From: Fusibacter_A sp965140735
Lineage (GTDB): Bacteria > Bacillota > Clostridia > Peptostreptococcales > Acidaminobacteraceae
Assembly (NCBI GenBank): GCA_965140735.1
Contig: OZ223306.1
Span: 4,278,001-4,342,000, forward strand
Length of the DNA: 64,000 nucleotides
Reading direction: 5' to 3'
The notes beneath the pieces were generated by a model, which was not told the DNA's origin, did no database searches, and worked only from the letters and a program-made list of their open reading frames with translations. The first letter of the stretch is position 1. Each line of letters starts with the position of its first letter. Position numbers and translations under genes: made by a program. This document shows positions 24,257 through 33,551 of this stretch, piece after piece.

Positions 24257-24622
24257 ATGACTAAAGAGCAAATCATTGAAGCTATTAAAGGCATGAGTAT
24301 TTTAGAAATTAAAGAATTAGTAGAAGCTTGCGAAGCTGAGTTTGGTGTATCTGCATCAGCTCCAGTAGTAGCAGTAGCAGCAGGCGCAGGCGCTGAAGCT
24401 GCAGAAGAAAAATCTGAGTTTGATGTAATCTTAAACAATGCTGGCGCTAAGAAAATCGGCGTTATCAAAGTGGTTAGAGAAATCACTGGTCTTGGCTTAA
24501 AAGAAGCTAAAGATTTAGTAGATGGAGCTCCACAAGCAATCAAAACTGGCGTTTCTAAAGATGATGCTGAAGCAATGAAAGCTAAATTAGAAGAAGCTGG
24601 TGCAGCAGTAGAATTAAAATAA
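24257..24622 (+). CDS. rplL: 50S ribosomal protein L7/L12
   Basis: 121 residues. An N-terminal dimer helix is joined by an Ala-rich hinge (about 35-52) to the factor-binding C domain (EFDVILNNAGAKKIGVIKVV). It recruits EF-Tu and EF-G. SD CGGAGGTG before the ATG at 24257; the in-frame ATG at 24230 has no SD and adds residues not seen in the family. A terminator follows. Confidence 0.98.
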   Translation: MTKEQIIEAIKGMSILEIKELVEACEAEFGVSASAPVVAVAAGAGAEAAEEKSEFDVILNNAGAKKIGVIKVVREITGLGLKEAKDLVDGAPQAIKTGVSKDDAEAMKAKLEEAGAAVELK

Positions 24623-24637
24623 TTTATAACTGCATAT

Positions 24638-24670
24638 AAATAGCCACCAAAAGTTTGGTGGCTATTTAAT
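24638..24670 (+). terminator. Terminator of rplJ-rplL
   Basis: AATAGCCACCAAA and TTTGGTGGCTATT form a 13-bp stem (about 24639-24666) with a very short loop and T residues after it. Strong, so rpoB depends largely on its own promoter. Confidence 0.85.
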
Positions 24671-24723
24671 TTAAATATTACAAAAATGAAAAACTCTATT
24701 TTAAACAAACCTATAAAATAATG

Positions 24724-24752
24724 TTGACACGTCTTCCAATGTGTGATATTAT
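24724..24752 (+). promoter_or_regulatory. Promoter of rpoB-rpoC
   Basis: TTGACA (24724-24729), a 17-bp spacer and TATTAT (24747-24752) with an extended TG (TGA-TATTAT). A 120-base leader follows that contains short complementary stretches (AGTTTTT/AAAAACT; AAAAGGA/TCCTTTT) of unclear meaning. Confidence 0.8.
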
Positions 24753-24881
24753 TCTATAATGCTATAAGTATGTTTAAAATGGAGTTTTTGCGTTTTAAAA
24801 ACTTTATAGTAGAGAAGGTAAAAAAGGATTAGTTCCTTTTATGATACAATATTTTTTATTACACAAGGGGTGAAAATTTTA

Positions 24882-27800
24882 ATGCCACAACCTGTAATGC
24901 TCGGAAAAACGGAAAGAATGAGTTTCGCTAGAATTAATGAGCTACTTAAGAAACCTAATCTAATTGAGATTCAACGTAAATCTTACGAATGGTTTCTAGA
25001 AGAAGGCTTAAAAGAAGCTTTCAAGGACATTTCTCCAATTGAAGACTATACTGGCAATCTAAGACTTGAGTTTATTGATTATGAACTCGATGAAGAAGCT
25101 AAGTATGATGTCGAAGAATGTAAAGAAAGAGATGTCAATTATGCGGCACCTTTAAGAGTGCAAGTTCGTTTCATTAATAAGGAAACAGGCGAAATTAAGG
25201 AACAAAAGGTTTTCATGGGTGATTTCCCGTTGATGACTGAAAAAGGGACCTTTATTATTAATGGTGCCGAGAGAGTTATTGTAAGCCAATTGGTTAGATC
25301 ACCAGGGCCTTATTATGATGTTAAAATTGATAAGGTGGGAACCAAACTTTACTCAAGTACAATCATCCCTAACCGTGGTGCTTGGCTTGAGTATGAAACG
25401 GATTCGAATGATATCGTTTCTGTTAGAATTGATCGTACTAGAAAATTACCTGCAACAACCTTGATCAGAGCACTAGGATATCAAACCAATACTGAAATTT
25501 TAAATTTATTTGGTGAAGATGAAAAATTGATCAAAACACTTGATAAGGACAGCACTTCTAATTACGAAGAGGGCCTTATTGAAATCTACAAGAAATTAAG
25601 ACCAGGTGAACCACCTACAGTAGAAAGTGCTAGCAACCTTATCAATTCATTATTTTTTGATGAAAAAAGGTATGATCTTGCAAAGGTAGGTCGCTACAAA
25701 TTCAATAAAAAATTAGGTATTTCTAATCGTATTGAAGAAAAAGTTGCCGCTGAAAACATCATTAATCCTGAAACGGGTGAAATTCTCGTTGAAAAAGATG
25801 AAAAAATTACAATTGAAATGGCAAGTGTAATTGAAAATGCGGGTGTTTGTCGTGTTGATGTATATGGTGACGAAGACAAACTCGTTCGCGTAATTGGTAA
25901 TCATTTCGTAGATTTGAGCACCTATTTTACGCATCCAAAGCTCAGCGTTAAAGAAAAAGTTTATTATCCAGTGCTTAAAGAAATTTTAGACACTTATGAC
26001 TCGGTTGATGAACGTCTAGTTGCAATTGAAGATCGTATGTCTGAACTCGTACCAAGACATATTACACATGCGGATATTATCGCTTCGTTTAGTTATATCT
26101 TGAACTTGAATTTAAGCGTTGGTCTTGTGGACGATATCGACCATTTGGGAAATCGTAGAATTAGATCTGTTGGAGAACTTTTACAGAATCAATTCAGAAT
26201 TGGTCTTTCAAGAATGGAGAGAGTTGTTCGAGAAAGAATGACCATTCAAGATATGGAAGCGATTACGCCACAAGCACTTATCAATATTAAACCAGTTGTT
26301 TCGGCGATTAAAGAATTCTTTGGAAGTTCTCAGCTTTCTCAATTCATGGATCAAACCAATCCACTTGCGGAATTGACACATAAAAGAAGATTATCTGCAC
26401 TTGGTCCAGGTGGTCTTTCTAGAGAAAGAGCTGGCTTTGAGGTTCGTGACGTACATCATTCTCACTATGGTAGAATGTGTCCGATTGAAACACCAGAGGG
26501 TCCGAATATCGGTCTCATTGGTTCTTTGAGTACTTTTGCTAGAATTAATGAATACGGTTTTATTGAATCGCCTTATAGAAGAATTGACAAAAAAACAGGT
26601 ATTGTTTCTGATGAGATCATCTATATTACAGCTGATGTCGAAGAAAAATATATTGTTGCGCCTGCAAACGAACCTTTAACAGAAGAAAATAAATTCGTGG
26701 GTTCTAGAATTGTTGCGCGTAGAAGATCTGATATCAAAGAATTCCCAGCTGCCGAAATAGATTTGGTTGAGGTTTCAGCTCAACAGATGGTTTCAGTTGC
26801 AACAGCGATGATTCCTTTCCTTGAAAATGATGATGCGAACCGTGCCCTTATGGGATCGAACATGCAACGCCAAGCAGTACCTCTTGTTAGAGCGGAAGCG
26901 CCTATCATTGGGACTGGTATTGAACATATTGCTGCAAAAGACTCAGGTGTTGTAATCAAAGCTGTAGTTGATGGTGTTGTTGAATATGTTTCAGCTGATG
27001 AAATTGTCATCAGAGGTAAAGAAGATAAGAAAAAGTATAAACATAAATTATTGAAGTTCAAAAGATCCAACCAAGGGACTTGTATCAATCAAAAGGCACT
27101 TGTTAAAAAGGGTGAAATTGTTAAATTTGATGATATTATTGCGGATGGACCATCCACAGATAATGGAGAAATTGCACTTGGAACAAACCTACTCATTGGT
27201 TTCATGACTTGGGAAGGTTATAATTACGAGGATGCGATACTCTTAAGTGAAGAACTTGTTATGGAAGATAAATTAAGTTCTATTCATATTGAAGAATACG
27301 AGTCAGAAGCCAGAGATACAAAATTAGGACCAGAAGAAATCACAAGAGATATTCCGAATGTTGGTGAAGATGCGCTGAAAGATTTAGATGCAGAAGGTAT
27401 TATTCGTATCGGTGCTGAAGTTAACGCTGGCGATATAATGGTAGGAAAAGTAACCCCTAAAGGTGAAACTGAACTTACTGCCGAAGAAAGACTTTTAAGA
27501 GCGATCTTTGGAGAAAAAGCGAGAGAAGTAAGAGATACGTCGCTTAGAGTACCTCATGGGGAATCTGGTATTATAGTAGATGTTAAGAAATTCGAACGTG
27601 AAAACGGTGATGAATTATCTCCTGGCGTTAATAAACTTATTAGAGTTTACATTGCTAAGAAGAGAAAAATAAGCGTTGGGGATAAGATGGCTGGTCGACA
27701 TGGTAATAAAGGGGTTATCTCTAGAATATTACCGGTTGAAGACATGCCGTTTTTAGACGACGGTACGCCACTTCAAATCGTTCTTAATCCACTAGGTGTA

Positions 27801-28556
27801 CCTTCGCGTATGAATATTGGACAGGTTCTTGAAGTCCATCTTGGGCTTGCTGCTAAGAAAAATGGATGGAAAGTTGCAACGCCGGTATTTGATGGTGCAA
27901 AAGAGTCTCAAATCATGGATATTCTTGCAAAAGCAGGTTATCCGGGAAATGGGAAATTAACTGTAAGAGATGGTCGTTCAGGTGAGAGTTTTGATAATCA
28001 AGTTACAGTTGGCTATATGTATATGTTAAAACTTCACCATTTAGTTGATGATAAGATCCATGCAAGAAGTACTGGACCATATTCTCTTGTTACGCAACAG
28101 CCACTTGGCGGTAAAGCACAGTTTGGTGGTCAGCGTTTCGGTGAGATGGAGGTTTGGGCGCTTGAGGCATACGGTGCAGCGCATACGCTTCAAGAGATCT
28201 TGACGGTAAAATCAGATGATGTTGTTGGTCGTGTTAAGGCATATGAAGCAATCGTTAAAGGTGAAAACATTCCAGAACCGGGTATCCCTGAATCCTTTAA
28301 GGTTTTAATCAAAGAATTACAGGCACTTGCTCTTGATGTTAAAGTTTTAAGAGATGATGCTGGTGAAATTGAGATTGAACTGGCAGATGACGATGATGAT
28401 GATGCACTTGACTACAATGCGGCTCTAAGAGAAGCGAAAATTTCCAATGATGTAGATTCAGGCGCATTTATTGAGGAAACACCTGGTGAAGAAGATAAAA
28501 CTGAAGCGCCAGAAACAGTTTTCTTAGCGGATGATGACGACGACTATGAAGAATAA
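24882..28556 (+). CDS. rpoB: DNA-directed RNA polymerase subunit beta
   Basis: 1224 residues. The rifampicin region SQFMDQTNPLAELTHKRR, the active-site segment GSNMQRQAVPLVR and the C-terminal GGQRFGEMEVWALEAYGAA are all present. The ATG at 24882 is chosen (SD AAGGGGTG); GTG at 24870 overlaps that SD. The last roughly 65 residues are strongly acidic and contain two LADDDDD blocks, one of them just before the stop. Such a tail is longer than in many beta subunits. rpoC follows after 32 bases. Confidence 0.98.
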   Translation: MPQPVMLGKTERMSFARINELLKKPNLIEIQRKSYEWFLEEGLKEAFKDISPIEDYTGNLRLEFIDYELDEEAKYDVEECKERDVNYAAPLRVQVRFINKETGEIKEQKVFMGDFPLMTEKGTFIINGAERVIVSQLVRSPGPYYDVKIDKVGTKLYSSTIIPNRGAWLEYETDSNDIVSVRIDRTRKLPATTLIRALGYQTNTEILNLFGEDEKLIKTLDKDSTSNYEEGLIEIYKKLRPGEPPTVESASNLINSLFFDEKRYDLAKVGRYKFNKKLGISNRIEEKVAAENIINPETGEILVEKDEKITIEMASVIENAGVCRVDVYGDEDKLVRVIGNHFVDLSTYFTHPKLSVKEKVYYPVLKEILDTYDSVDERLVAIEDRMSELVPRHITHADIIASFSYILNLNLSVGLVDDIDHLGNRRIRSVGELLQNQFRIGLSRMERVVRERMTIQDMEAITPQALINIKPVVSAIKEFFGSSQLSQFMDQTNPLAELTHKRRLSALGPGGLSRERAGFEVRDVHHSHYGRMCPIETPEGPNIGLIGSLSTFARINEYGFIESPYRRIDKKTGIVSDEIIYITADVEEKYIVAPANEPLTEENKFVGSRIVARRRSDIKEFPAAEIDLVEVSAQQMVSVATAMIPFLENDDANRALMGSNMQRQAVPLVRAEAPIIGTGIEHIAAKDSGVVIKAVVDGVVEYVSADEIVIRGKEDKKKYKHKLLKFKRSNQGTCINQKALVKKGEIVKFDDIIADGPSTDNGEIALGTNLLIGFMTWEGYNYEDAILLSEELVMEDKLSSIHIEEYESEARDTKLGPEEITRDIPNVGEDALKDLDAEGIIRIGAEVNAGDIMVGKVTPKGETELTAEERLLRAIFGEKAREVRDTSLRVPHGESGIIVDVKKFERENGDELSPGVNKLIRVYIAKKRKISVGDKMAGRHGNKGVISRILPVEDMPFLDDGTPLQIVLNPLGVPSRMNIGQVLEVHLGLAAKKNGWKVATPVFDGAKESQIMDILAKAGYPGNGKLTVRDGRSGESFDNQVTVGYMYMLKLHHLVDDKIHARSTGPYSLVTQQPLGGKAQFGGQRFGEMEVWALEAYGAAHTLQEILTVKSDDVVGRVKAYEAIVKGENIPEPGIPESFKVLIKELQALALDVKVLRDDAGEIEIELADDDDDDALDYNAALREAKISNDVDSGAFIEETPGEEDKTEAPETVFLADDDDDYEE

Positions 28557-28588
28557 TAGTGATTATTATTAGAAGGGAGAGGTAGCCC

Positions 28589-31500
28589 TTGATAGAATTC
28601 AATAATTTTGATTCCATTAGAATAGGCTTAGCTTCGCCAAATAAAATCAGATCTTGGTCAAAAGGTGAAGTGAAAAAACCGGAAACGATCAATTATAGAA
28701 CACTCAAACCTGAAAAGGAAGGTCTTTTCTGTGAAAAGATCTTCGGTCCAACAAAGGACTGGGAGTGTCATTGTGGTAAATATAAAAAAGTAAGATATAA
28801 AGGTGTTGTATGTGACCGTTGTGGTGTAGAAGTCACTAAATCAAAAGTTAGACGTGAACGTATGGGTCATATTGAACTTGCGGCACCAGTATCTCATATT
28901 TGGTATTTCAAGGGGATTCCATCTAAGATGGGGATTTTACTTGATTTATCTCCAAGATCTCTAGAAAAAGTACTTTACTTTGCTTCTTATATTGTAATTG
29001 AACCAGGTGAAACGAGCCTTGAAAGAAAACAATTGCTAACAGAGAGCGAATATGGACAATATAGAGAAAAATATGGAAATGCGTTTAGAGCGATGATGGG
29101 GGCAGAAGCTGTAAAAGAGATTTTACAGCAAGTGGATCTTGACGCTCTCGCAACAGAACTTAAAGCTCAGTTAAAAGATAGCTCAGGACAGAAAAAAGTA
29201 AGAATTGTTAGAAGACTTGAAGTTGTTGAAGCGTTTAGAAACTCTGGGAATGACCCTGAGTGGATGATATTAGATGTAGTACCTGTTATTCCACCAGATC
29301 TTAGACCAATGGTTCAATTAGACGGTGGTCGTTTCGCAACAGCCGATCTTAATGATCTTTACAGAAGAGTTATTAATAGAAATAATCGTCTTAAAAGACT
29401 TTTAGAACTGGGTGCGCCAGATATTATCGTTAGAAATGAAAAACGTATGCTTCAAGAAGCAGTGGATGCTTTAATTGATAATGGTAGAAGAGGACGTCCT
29501 GTTACTGGACCTGGAAATAGACCGCTTAAATCTTTATCGGATTTATTGAAAGGTAAACAAGGTCGTTTTAGACAGAACTTACTTGGTAAAAGGGTTGATT
29601 ATTCAGGTCGTTCGGTTATCGTAGTCGGACCTGAACTTAAATTCTACCAATGTGGTTTACCAAAGAAAATGGCTCTTGAACTCTTTAAGCCTTTTGTTAT
29701 GAAGCGTCTTGTGAGAGATGGTTATGTTCATAATATTAAAAGTGCTAAAAGAATGGTTGAACGCGTTAAACCAGAAGTTTGGGCAATTGTTGAAGATGTC
29801 ATCAAAGAGCATCCGGTTCTTCTAAACCGTGCACCTACGCTTCATAGACTTGGTATTCAAGCATTTGAGCCGGTCCTTGTAGAAGGAAAAGCAATAAGAC
29901 TTCATCCGCTTGTATGTACAGCATACAACGCCGATTTCGATGGTGACCAGATGGCGGTCCATGTGCCGCTTTCAGTAGAAGCACAAGCAGAAGCAAGATT
30001 CTTAATGCTTTCTGTTAACAATATATTAGCTCCAAAAGATGGTAGACCAATTACAACACCATCTCAGGATATGGTTCTCGGTGCATACTACTTAACATAT
30101 GAAAAAGAGGACCAACCAGAAAAAATAATGGTATTCAAAGATTATGAAGAACTACAATTAGCTTATTTTAATGGGGCTGTTGATCTTCATACAAGAGTGA
30201 AAATGAGACAGTTCTTTGAAAACGAAGACAAAACGGTTATCGTTGAAAGCACGGTTGGACGTTTCATTTTTAATGAAAATATTCCGCAAGATTTAGGTTT
30301 TGTTGAGAGAACTGAACAGCCGTATGCACTTGAAGTTGACTTTTTATGTAAAAAGAAAAATCTTGAAGAAATTATTGCAAGATGCTTTAGTGAACATGGT
30401 AATACCAAGACAGCAGAACTTCTAGATCATCTTAAAAATATGGGATTCAAGTATTCAACTAAGGCTGCAATAACAGTTTCTGTATCCGATATGGTTGTAC
30501 CAGAAGCGAAAAAAGCTTTAATTGAAAAAGCTCGAGAAGTGGTTGAAAAATATCAAGTTGCTTACAGAAGAGGTTTAATCTCCGATGAAGATCGATATGA
30601 AAAAATCATTCAAACTTGGACAAAAACAACTGACGATGTAACAGATGCCTTAATGGCGAATCTGTCTACACTTAATAATATTAAAATCATGGCAGATTCT
30701 GGAGCGAGGGGTTCTAAGAATCAGATTAGACAGCTTGCGGGTATGCGTGGTCTTATGGCCAATGCACTTGGTAAAACAGTCGAGATTCCAATTATCTCCA
30801 ACTTCCGTGAGGGTCTATCGGTTCTTGAATACTTTATCTCAACGACTGGTGCACGTAAAGGTCTTGCCGATACAGCGCTCCGTACAGCCGATTCAGGGTA
30901 TCTTACAAGAAGACTTGTTGATGTAAGTCAGGAAGTTATCGTTAGAGAGATTGATTGTGAGAGCGAATCCGGTATTGAAGTTATAGAATTCCGTGATGGC
31001 AACGAAGTAATTGAACCGTTACAAGAAAGAATTTTAGGGCGTTATCCTGTAGAAGATGTATTACATCCAGAAACAGGTGAGTTAATTTGCTCTAAAGATA
31101 AAATTATTTCAGAAAGAATTGCAGATAAAATTGTAAAAGCGGGCTATAGTAAGCTTAAAATTAGATCTGTATTGACTTGTGAAACACAATACGGTGTATG
31201 TTCTAAATGTTATGGTCTTAACCTTGCAACTGGAAAACCAGTTCATATAGGAGAAGCTGTTGGGATCATTGCGGCTCAGTCTATCGGTGAACCTGGTACG
31301 CAGCTTACAATGAGAACATTCCATACAGGCGGGGTAGCCGGTGGTGATATCACGCAAGGTCTTCCAAGGGTTGAAGAGCTTTTTGAAGCTAGAAAACCTA
31401 AAGGACTTGCTGTTATCGCTGAAATGGATGGTGTCATTTCATTCAAGGAAACAAAAAAGAAGAAAGAAGTTGTTATTACTTCTGATTCTGGTGAACAACA

Positions 31501-32092
31501 TGCTTCTCAAATTGTCTTTGGCGCTAGACTTAAAGTAAAGGAAGATGACAGAGTTTATTCTGGTCAACCGATTACTGAAGGTTCGATCAATCCTCATGAT
31601 TTACTTAGAGTGGTTGGGGTAACAGGTGTAAGAGAGTACATTATAAAAGAAGTACAAAAGGTATACCGTCTACAAGGTGTTGATATCAATGATAAGCATA
31701 TTGAAATCATCGTTAAACAAATGCTCTCTAAAGTTAAGGTTGACGAATCAGGAGACTCACTTGTCTTTCCAGGTAGCGTCATTAGCTTAAAAGAGTTTAA
31801 TAGACTCAATAGCCAGATTGAAGAAGATGGTGGTGTTCTTGCCACTGGATCGAGATCTTTATTGGGTATTACCAAAGCATCATTGGCAACTGAATCCTTC
31901 TTATCGGCTGCGTCTTTCCAAGAAACGACTAGAGTTTTAACGGAAGCTGCAATCAATGGAAAAGAGGACCGATTACTTGGGCTTAAAGAAAACGTTATTA
32001 TTGGTAAGCTGATCCCAGCGGGAACAGGTATGAGATACTATCGTGATATAGCAGTCAGGTCAAAAGACACTTTCTCATTGGAAATGGAGTAA
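28589..32092 (+). CDS. rpoC: DNA-directed RNA polymerase subunit beta'
   Basis: 1167 residues from a TTG start (SD GGGAGAGG). The N-terminal zinc site has CHCG and CDRC. The catalytic loop NADFDGDQM binds the two magnesium ions. The bridge and trigger helices (around GEPGTQLTMRTFHTGG) and the second zinc site (CETQYGVCSKCYG) are intact. Length is normal for Clostridia, without a large insertion. A separate promoter for the next genes follows its stop. Confidence 0.98.
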   Translation: MIEFNNFDSIRIGLASPNKIRSWSKGEVKKPETINYRTLKPEKEGLFCEKIFGPTKDWECHCGKYKKVRYKGVVCDRCGVEVTKSKVRRERMGHIELAAPVSHIWYFKGIPSKMGILLDLSPRSLEKVLYFASYIVIEPGETSLERKQLLTESEYGQYREKYGNAFRAMMGAEAVKEILQQVDLDALATELKAQLKDSSGQKKVRIVRRLEVVEAFRNSGNDPEWMILDVVPVIPPDLRPMVQLDGGRFATADLNDLYRRVINRNNRLKRLLELGAPDIIVRNEKRMLQEAVDALIDNGRRGRPVTGPGNRPLKSLSDLLKGKQGRFRQNLLGKRVDYSGRSVIVVGPELKFYQCGLPKKMALELFKPFVMKRLVRDGYVHNIKSAKRMVERVKPEVWAIVEDVIKEHPVLLNRAPTLHRLGIQAFEPVLVEGKAIRLHPLVCTAYNADFDGDQMAVHVPLSVEAQAEARFLMLSVNNILAPKDGRPITTPSQDMVLGAYYLTYEKEDQPEKIMVFKDYEELQLAYFNGAVDLHTRVKMRQFFENEDKTVIVESTVGRFIFNENIPQDLGFVERTEQPYALEVDFLCKKKNLEEIIARCFSEHGNTKTAELLDHLKNMGFKYSTKAAITVSVSDMVVPEAKKALIEKAREVVEKYQVAYRRGLISDEDRYEKIIQTWTKTTDDVTDALMANLSTLNNIKIMADSGARGSKNQIRQLAGMRGLMANALGKTVEIPIISNFREGLSVLEYFISTTGARKGLADTALRTADSGYLTRRLVDVSQEVIVREIDCESESGIEVIEFRDGNEVIEPLQERILGRYPVEDVLHPETGELICSKDKIISERIADKIVKAGYSKLKIRSVLTCETQYGVCSKCYGLNLATGKPVHIGEAVGIIAAQSIGEPGTQLTMRTFHTGGVAGGDITQGLPRVEELFEARKPKGLAVIAEMDGVISFKETKKKKEVVITSDSGEQHASQIVFGARLKVKEDDRVYSGQPITEGSINPHDLLRVVGVTGVREYIIKEVQKVYRLQGVDINDKHIEIIVKQMLSKVKVDESGDSLVFPGSVISLKEFNRLNSQIEEDGGVLATGSRSLLGITKASLATESFLSAASFQETTRVLTEAAINGKEDRLLGLKENVIIGKLIPAGTGMRYYRDIAVRSKDTFSLEME

Positions 32093-32110
32093 TCCTTTAA
32101 GAGTATTTAA

Positions 32111-32150
32111 CATAAATTTTGTTGACAGCCAAAATTTATGGTGTTAAAAT
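32111..32150 (+). promoter_or_regulatory. Promoter of L7Ae-rpsL-rpsG run with palindrome around its -35
   Basis: TTGACA (32122-32127), a 17-bp spacer and TAAAAT (32145-32150) with an extended TG. The -35 lies exactly in the 8-base loop of a perfect 11-bp inverted repeat: CATAAATTTTG (32111-32121) and CAAAATTTATG (32130-32140). The palindrome has little GC and no T-run, so it looks like an operator rather than the rpoC terminator. Confidence 0.75.
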
Positions 32151-32190
32151 GATGAAGTGCATATTGGCGACTTCAAGGGAGGGACACCGT

Positions 32191-32439
32191 ATGCAGATAA
32201 ATGAACTATCAAACAACCCTAAATTGATCATTGGTGTGAAGCAAACAACTAAGGTTTTAACCGGTGGTCATGCGAAAGTAATTTTTATTGCAAAAGATGC
32301 TGAACAGCATGTTGTGAGGCGGATTATTCAACTCGCCACAGAACAAGGTGTAGAAATTATCTTTGTTGAGACAATGAAAGCGCTAGGAAGGGCTTGTAAT
32401 ATTGACGTTGGTGCTGCGACAGCGGTTATTGAAAAATAG
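32191..32439 (+). CDS. L7Ae-family ribosomal protein (YbxF-like)
   Basis: 82 residues, an L7Ae/L30e fold that binds kink-turn RNA. LIIGVKQTTKVLTGGHAKVIFIAKDAE and the closing VETMKALGRACNIDVGAATA are the family pattern. The ATG at 32191 has SD GGGAGGGA; earlier in-frame starts would read through the promoter. In Firmicutes this gene commonly sits between rpoC and rpsL. The role in Bacillus is not essential. Confidence 0.93.
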   Translation: MQINELSNNPKLIIGVKQTTKVLTGGHAKVIFIAKDAEQHVVRRIIQLATEQGVEIIFVETMKALGRACNIDVGAATAVIEK

Positions 32440-32470
32440 ATAAAAAAATGAAAGGAGGTGCTGTAAAGGA

Positions 32471-32887
32471 ATGCCTACTATAAATCAGTTAGTAAGAAAA
32501 GGAAGACTTGCAATTGAAGAAAAATCAACTGCACCTGCATTACAAAGAAGCATGAATACTTTGAAGAGAAAGCCAGTTAAAATGAGTTCACCTCAAAAAA
32601 GAGGAGTTTGTACGAGCGTTAAAACTGTAACTCCTAAAAAACCTAACTCAGCTTTAAGAAAAGTTGCTAGGGTGAGATTAACGAATGGCTTAGAGGTAAC
32701 TGCTTACATCCCAGGTGTTGGTCATAATCTACAAGAGCATAGTGTTGTTTTAATAAGAGGCGGTAGAGTAAAAGACTTACCTGGATGTAGATATCACATC
32801 GTTAGGGGAGTACTTGATTCTGCTGGTGTAAACAACAGAATGCAATCAAGATCAAAATACGGTGCTAAGAGACCAAAGAAAAAGTAG
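32471..32887 (+). CDS. rpsL: 30S ribosomal protein S12
   Basis: 138 residues. S12 lines the decoding site. The segments around TPKKPNSALRKVARVRL and PGVGHNLQEHSVVLIRGGR carry the lysines linked to streptomycin response in other bacteria (both lysines are present as wild type). SD AAAGGAGGTG. First ribosomal gene of the str group. Confidence 0.98.
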   Translation: MPTINQLVRKGRLAIEEKSTAPALQRSMNTLKRKPVKMSSPQKRGVCTSVKTVTPKKPNSALRKVARVRLTNGLEVTAYIPGVGHNLQEHSVVLIRGGRVKDLPGCRYHIVRGVLDSAGVNNRMQSRSKYGAKRPKKK

Positions 32888-32897
32888 TTAGTTAATC

Positions 32898-32926
32898 AGC
32901 CTCTTCCGAAAGGAAGGGGCTTTATA
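32898..32926 (+). terminator. GAAA-capped hairpin between rpsL and rpsG
   Basis: AGCCTCTTCC (32898-32907), tetraloop GAAA, GGAAGGGGCT (32912-32921), then TTATAT. The T-run is weak, so it may be an attenuator or a processing site and not a full terminator. A second small hairpin, CGACA-ttaagt-TGTCG, lies between it and rpsG. Confidence 0.6.
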
Positions 32927-33032
32927 TAGTAATATATTATCAATAAAAAATTCAATAAGTATATCGCACAAACGACATTAAGTTGTCGAGTACCGATGAA
33001 TGACCAAAACGTATTATAAGGAGGGAAGAAAA

Positions 33033-33503
33033 GTGCCTAGAAAAGGAAATGTACCCAAAAGAAGTGTATTGCCAGATCCGGTATACGGAAGTGTGGTAGT
33101 ATCAAAATTAGTTAATCAAATTATGTATGATGGTAAAAAAGGTGTTGCTCAAAGTATCGTATACGGTGCCTTTGAACAAATCGCTGAGAAAACAGGTAAA
33201 AATGCATTAGAAGTTTTCGAAGAAGCAATGAACAACATCATGCCTGTTCTTGAAGTTAAGGCGAGAAGAGTTGGTGGTACAAACTACCAAGTACCTATGG
33301 AAGTAAGAGCTGAAAGAAGACAAACGCTTGGACTTAGATGGTTAATTACGTACTCTCGTAAAAGAGGCGAAAGAACAATGCAAGACAGATTAGCAAAAGA
33401 AATCATGGATGCGGCTAACAATACTGGTGCATCTGTTAAGAAAAGAGAAGACACTCACAAAATGGCTGATGCAAATAAAGCGTTTGCTCACTATAGATGG
33501 TAA
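33033..33503 (+). CDS. rpsG: 30S ribosomal protein S7
   Basis: 156 residues from a GTG start at 33033 (SD GGAGGG, 33020-33025). S7 starts assembly of the 30S head and contacts E-site tRNA. PRKGNVPKRSVLPDP is the normal N-terminus, so the in-frame ATG at 33000 is not used. In E. coli S7 represses its own translation by binding the S12-S7 gap; the gap here also contains hairpins. Confidence 0.98.
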   Translation: MPRKGNVPKRSVLPDPVYGSVVVSKLVNQIMYDGKKGVAQSIVYGAFEQIAEKTGKNALEVFEEAMNNIMPVLEVKARRVGGTNYQVPMEVRAERRQTLGLRWLITYSRKRGERTMQDRLAKEIMDAANNTGASVKKREDTHKMADANKAFAHYRW

Positions 33504-33551
33504 GTTACTCTTTAAAAAAAATATTAGTAAGAATGTGAAAGGAGGATGGAT

